Shown: in pieces, positions 63,044 to 64,000 of the stretch
Numbering within the stretch: the first letter of the stretch is position 1
How the letters are laid out: every line of letters starts with the position of its first letter
DNA from: Sphingobium boeckii
GTDB taxonomy: Bacteria; Pseudomonadota; Alphaproteobacteria; Sphingomonadales; Sphingomonadaceae
Direction: 5' to 3'
Assembly: GCF_014199215.1 (NCBI RefSeq)
Contig: NZ_JACIJC010000001.1
Span: 436,001 to 500,000, forward strand
DNA length: 64,000 nt
The notes under the pieces: generated by a model
Database searches by the model: none
Told to the model about the DNA's origin: nothing
What the model saw: the letters and a program-made list of their open reading frames with translations, nothing else
Translations under genes and position numbers: made by a program

Positions 63044-63424
63044 TCAATCTTTCAGGTCGGCCGGAACCACGCCGCCATTGTGCGCGAGTTCGCTCATCAC
63101 CTGCTTGTGCAGCCAGATGTTCATCGTCGCGCTGTCATTCTTGTCGCCGGTATAGCCAAGCTCGGTGGCCAGTTCCTTGCGGTTTTCCAGGCTGGAATCG
63201 AGATCGAGCAGCTTCATCAGATCCACGATCGAGGTGCGCCAGTTCAGATCCTTGCCCGCCGCCTTTTCGCTCAGCACGGCTTCCACGTCCACCGGCGGCA
63301 GATCGACCGGGGCCGATGGCGCGGGCGTGGCGATCTGGGGGATCGCCGCCGGCGCGGCGGTCTGCGTCACGGGTTCGGGCTTCTTGCCGAAAATCGCGTC
63401 CTTGATCTTGCCGAAAATGCTCAT
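63044..63424 (-). CDS. DUF3597 domain protein
   Basis: 126 residues. It starts MSIFGKIKDAIFGKK, has an Ala/Pro-rich linker, then the DUF3597 domain: DVEAVLSEKAAGKDLNWRTSIVDLMKLLDLDSSLENRKELATELGYTGDKNDSATMNIWLHKQVMSELA. Solved relatives form a small helical fold; role unknown. Confidence 0.93.
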   Translation of the reverse strand: MSIFGKIKDAIFGKKPEPVTQTAAPAAIPQIATPAPSAPVDLPPVDVEAVLSEKAAGKDLNWRTSIVDLMKLLDLDSSLENRKELATELGYTGDKNDSATMNIWLHKQVMSELAHNGGVVPADLKD

Positions 63425-63565
63425 CCGCCGTCTCCTGTGCTATACATGCAGCCAAACTATCAGGCCTGTCATCTCAAACCCATTGACCCGGCCAAGGTTT
63501 CACCCTTGTTTACATTGTGACGCGGCAAAGGCCGGCGCGAACCTGGAGAGAGAGGATAGCCGATC

Positions 63566-63775
63566 ATGGCATGGGACGATGACGACCCCGCGACTCGCAG
63601 TCGCCCGAAGGAAGAGATTCTGATCGGGCTGGATATCGACGCAGACGATGCCGATGATGGTCTGGAAGGCTATGATCCCAGCCAGCGCGCGGAAATCCTG
63701 GAGGCCACCGCCAAAGGGCCGGTCCGCGGCGATGTGCAGATCGGGCTCGTGCCGGACCGGATGAACTGGGACTGA
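63566..63775 (+). CDS. Small acidic hypothetical protein
   Basis: 69 residues: MAWDDDDPATRSRPKEEILIGLDIDADDADDGLEG and on to DVQIGLVPDRMNWD. AGAGAGGA lies upstream of the ATG. Two similar segments (EILIGLD and DVQIGLVPD) hint at an internal repeat. Not recognised as a known family. Confidence 0.65.
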   Translation: MAWDDDDPATRSRPKEEILIGLDIDADDADDGLEGYDPSQRAEILEATAKGPVRGDVQIGLVPDRMNWD

Positions 63776-63852
63776 TCCGGACAATCCATTCTTGGGGCTT
63801 TGAGAGCAAGCGCCGGGTCGATTCCGGCCGCAATGCCGTCTAGGGCCGCGGC

Positions 63853-64000
63853 ATGAACACCAACATCGCGCCCGCCCGCGCCGGGCTTATCTACGGTCTG
63901 GGCGCTTATCTCATTTGGGGATTGCTGCCGGCATTCTTCAAGCTGCTCCATGCGGTCAGCCCCGGCGAGATCGTGGGCCAGCGCGTGCTGTGGTCATTGC
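63853..64000 (+). CDS. rarD: EamA/RarD family transporter, N-terminal part (partial)
   Basis: 49 residues before the window ends: MNTNIAPARAGLIYGLGAYL then IWGLLPAFFKLLHAVSPGEIVGQRVLWSL. This is the start of RarD-type drug/metabolite exporters: first membrane segment, FFKLL, EIVGQRVLWS. The rest lies beyond the window. Confidence 0.85.
   Translation, partial: MNTNIAPARAGLIYGLGAYLIWGLLPAFFKLLHAVSPGEIVGQRVLWSL

Noticed and set aside
61754-63520. Forward-strand frame of 588 codons
   Set aside because: Antisense to hom and the DUF3597 gene; no domain seen.
1-64000. tRNA or rRNA genes, insertion sequences, prophage or integrase genes
   Set aside because: No cloverleaf with a T-loop, no rRNA-like stretch and no transposase or integrase motif was seen; the only RNA gene supported is tmRNA.

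Overview
The window is chromosomal DNA from a GC-rich alphaproteobacterium, most likely a sphingomonad (Sphingomonadaceae). The evidence is the two-piece permuted tmRNA, the rimP-nusA-ylxR-infB-rbfA gene order, an NDUFS4-like complex I accessory protein, the bolA/J-domain/cobS/cobT/phytase-like/rpmB neighbourhood, hflK-hflC-degP, and many short palindromic repeats between genes. Almost everything is housekeeping. No phage, insertion sequence, CRISPR array, rRNA or tRNA gene was seen.

Layout. 1-110: end of a polyprenyl synthetase. 212-1920: two overlapping genes of unknown function with membrane segments. 2141-4999: hrpB helicase and NDUFS4-like protein. 5101-7697: Nudix, two TPM-domain proteins and LemA, a coupled reverse-strand operon. 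7816-9781: mscL and a multipass membrane protein. 9965-10300: tmRNA. 10431-11800: small lipoprotein and a sensor kinase. 11927-23268: large reverse-strand translation and RNA operon (rimP, nusA, ylxR-like, infB, rbfA, then tdk, GNAT and DUF6491 genes, then truB, rpsO, pnp). 23504-24230: a frameshifted HNH-like gene of foreign look. 24363-31129: hppA, thiL, nusB, hisD, hisG and an alpha/beta hydrolase. 31274-33104: pirin, bolA, J-domain gene. 33234-38320: an accessory operon of VOC, GST, DUF1428, SRPBCC and dihydrofolate-reductase-like genes with a divergent HxlR regulator; it lies between the J-domain gene and cobS. 38456-44058: cobS, a Phd/PIN toxin-antitoxin pair, cobT, a glycine-zipper protein, a phytase-like esterase and rpmB. 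44206-51463: YqaE/Pmp3, tadA, rsmE, DUF1275, ubiA, pmbA, an inositol-phosphatase-family gene, an orphan Flp pilin, a CoA-binding protein and mrp. 51492-59035: hflK, hflC, degP, a HerA-like ATPase and an OPT transporter. 59110-64000: small protein, Crp/Fnr regulator, a YcgG/GntA-like plus DUF1989 cassette, hom, DUF3597, a small protein and the start of rarD.

The most unusual feature is a set of palindromic repeat families (called A to G here). Most copies lie between genes. One A copy is read through in frame inside hrpB, one B copy is read through in frame inside truB, and half of an E copy supplies the last residues and stop codon of an unknown protein. One C copy carries another palindrome in its loop. 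This resembles the Rickettsia palindromic elements that enter protein-coding genes. Other points: a CTG start for thiL overlapping the nusB stop, a nonsense codon at the end of the VOC operon, a toxin-antitoxin pair splitting cobS from cobT, and a compact cassette joining a heme N-hydroxylase-like family to a DUF1989 protein.
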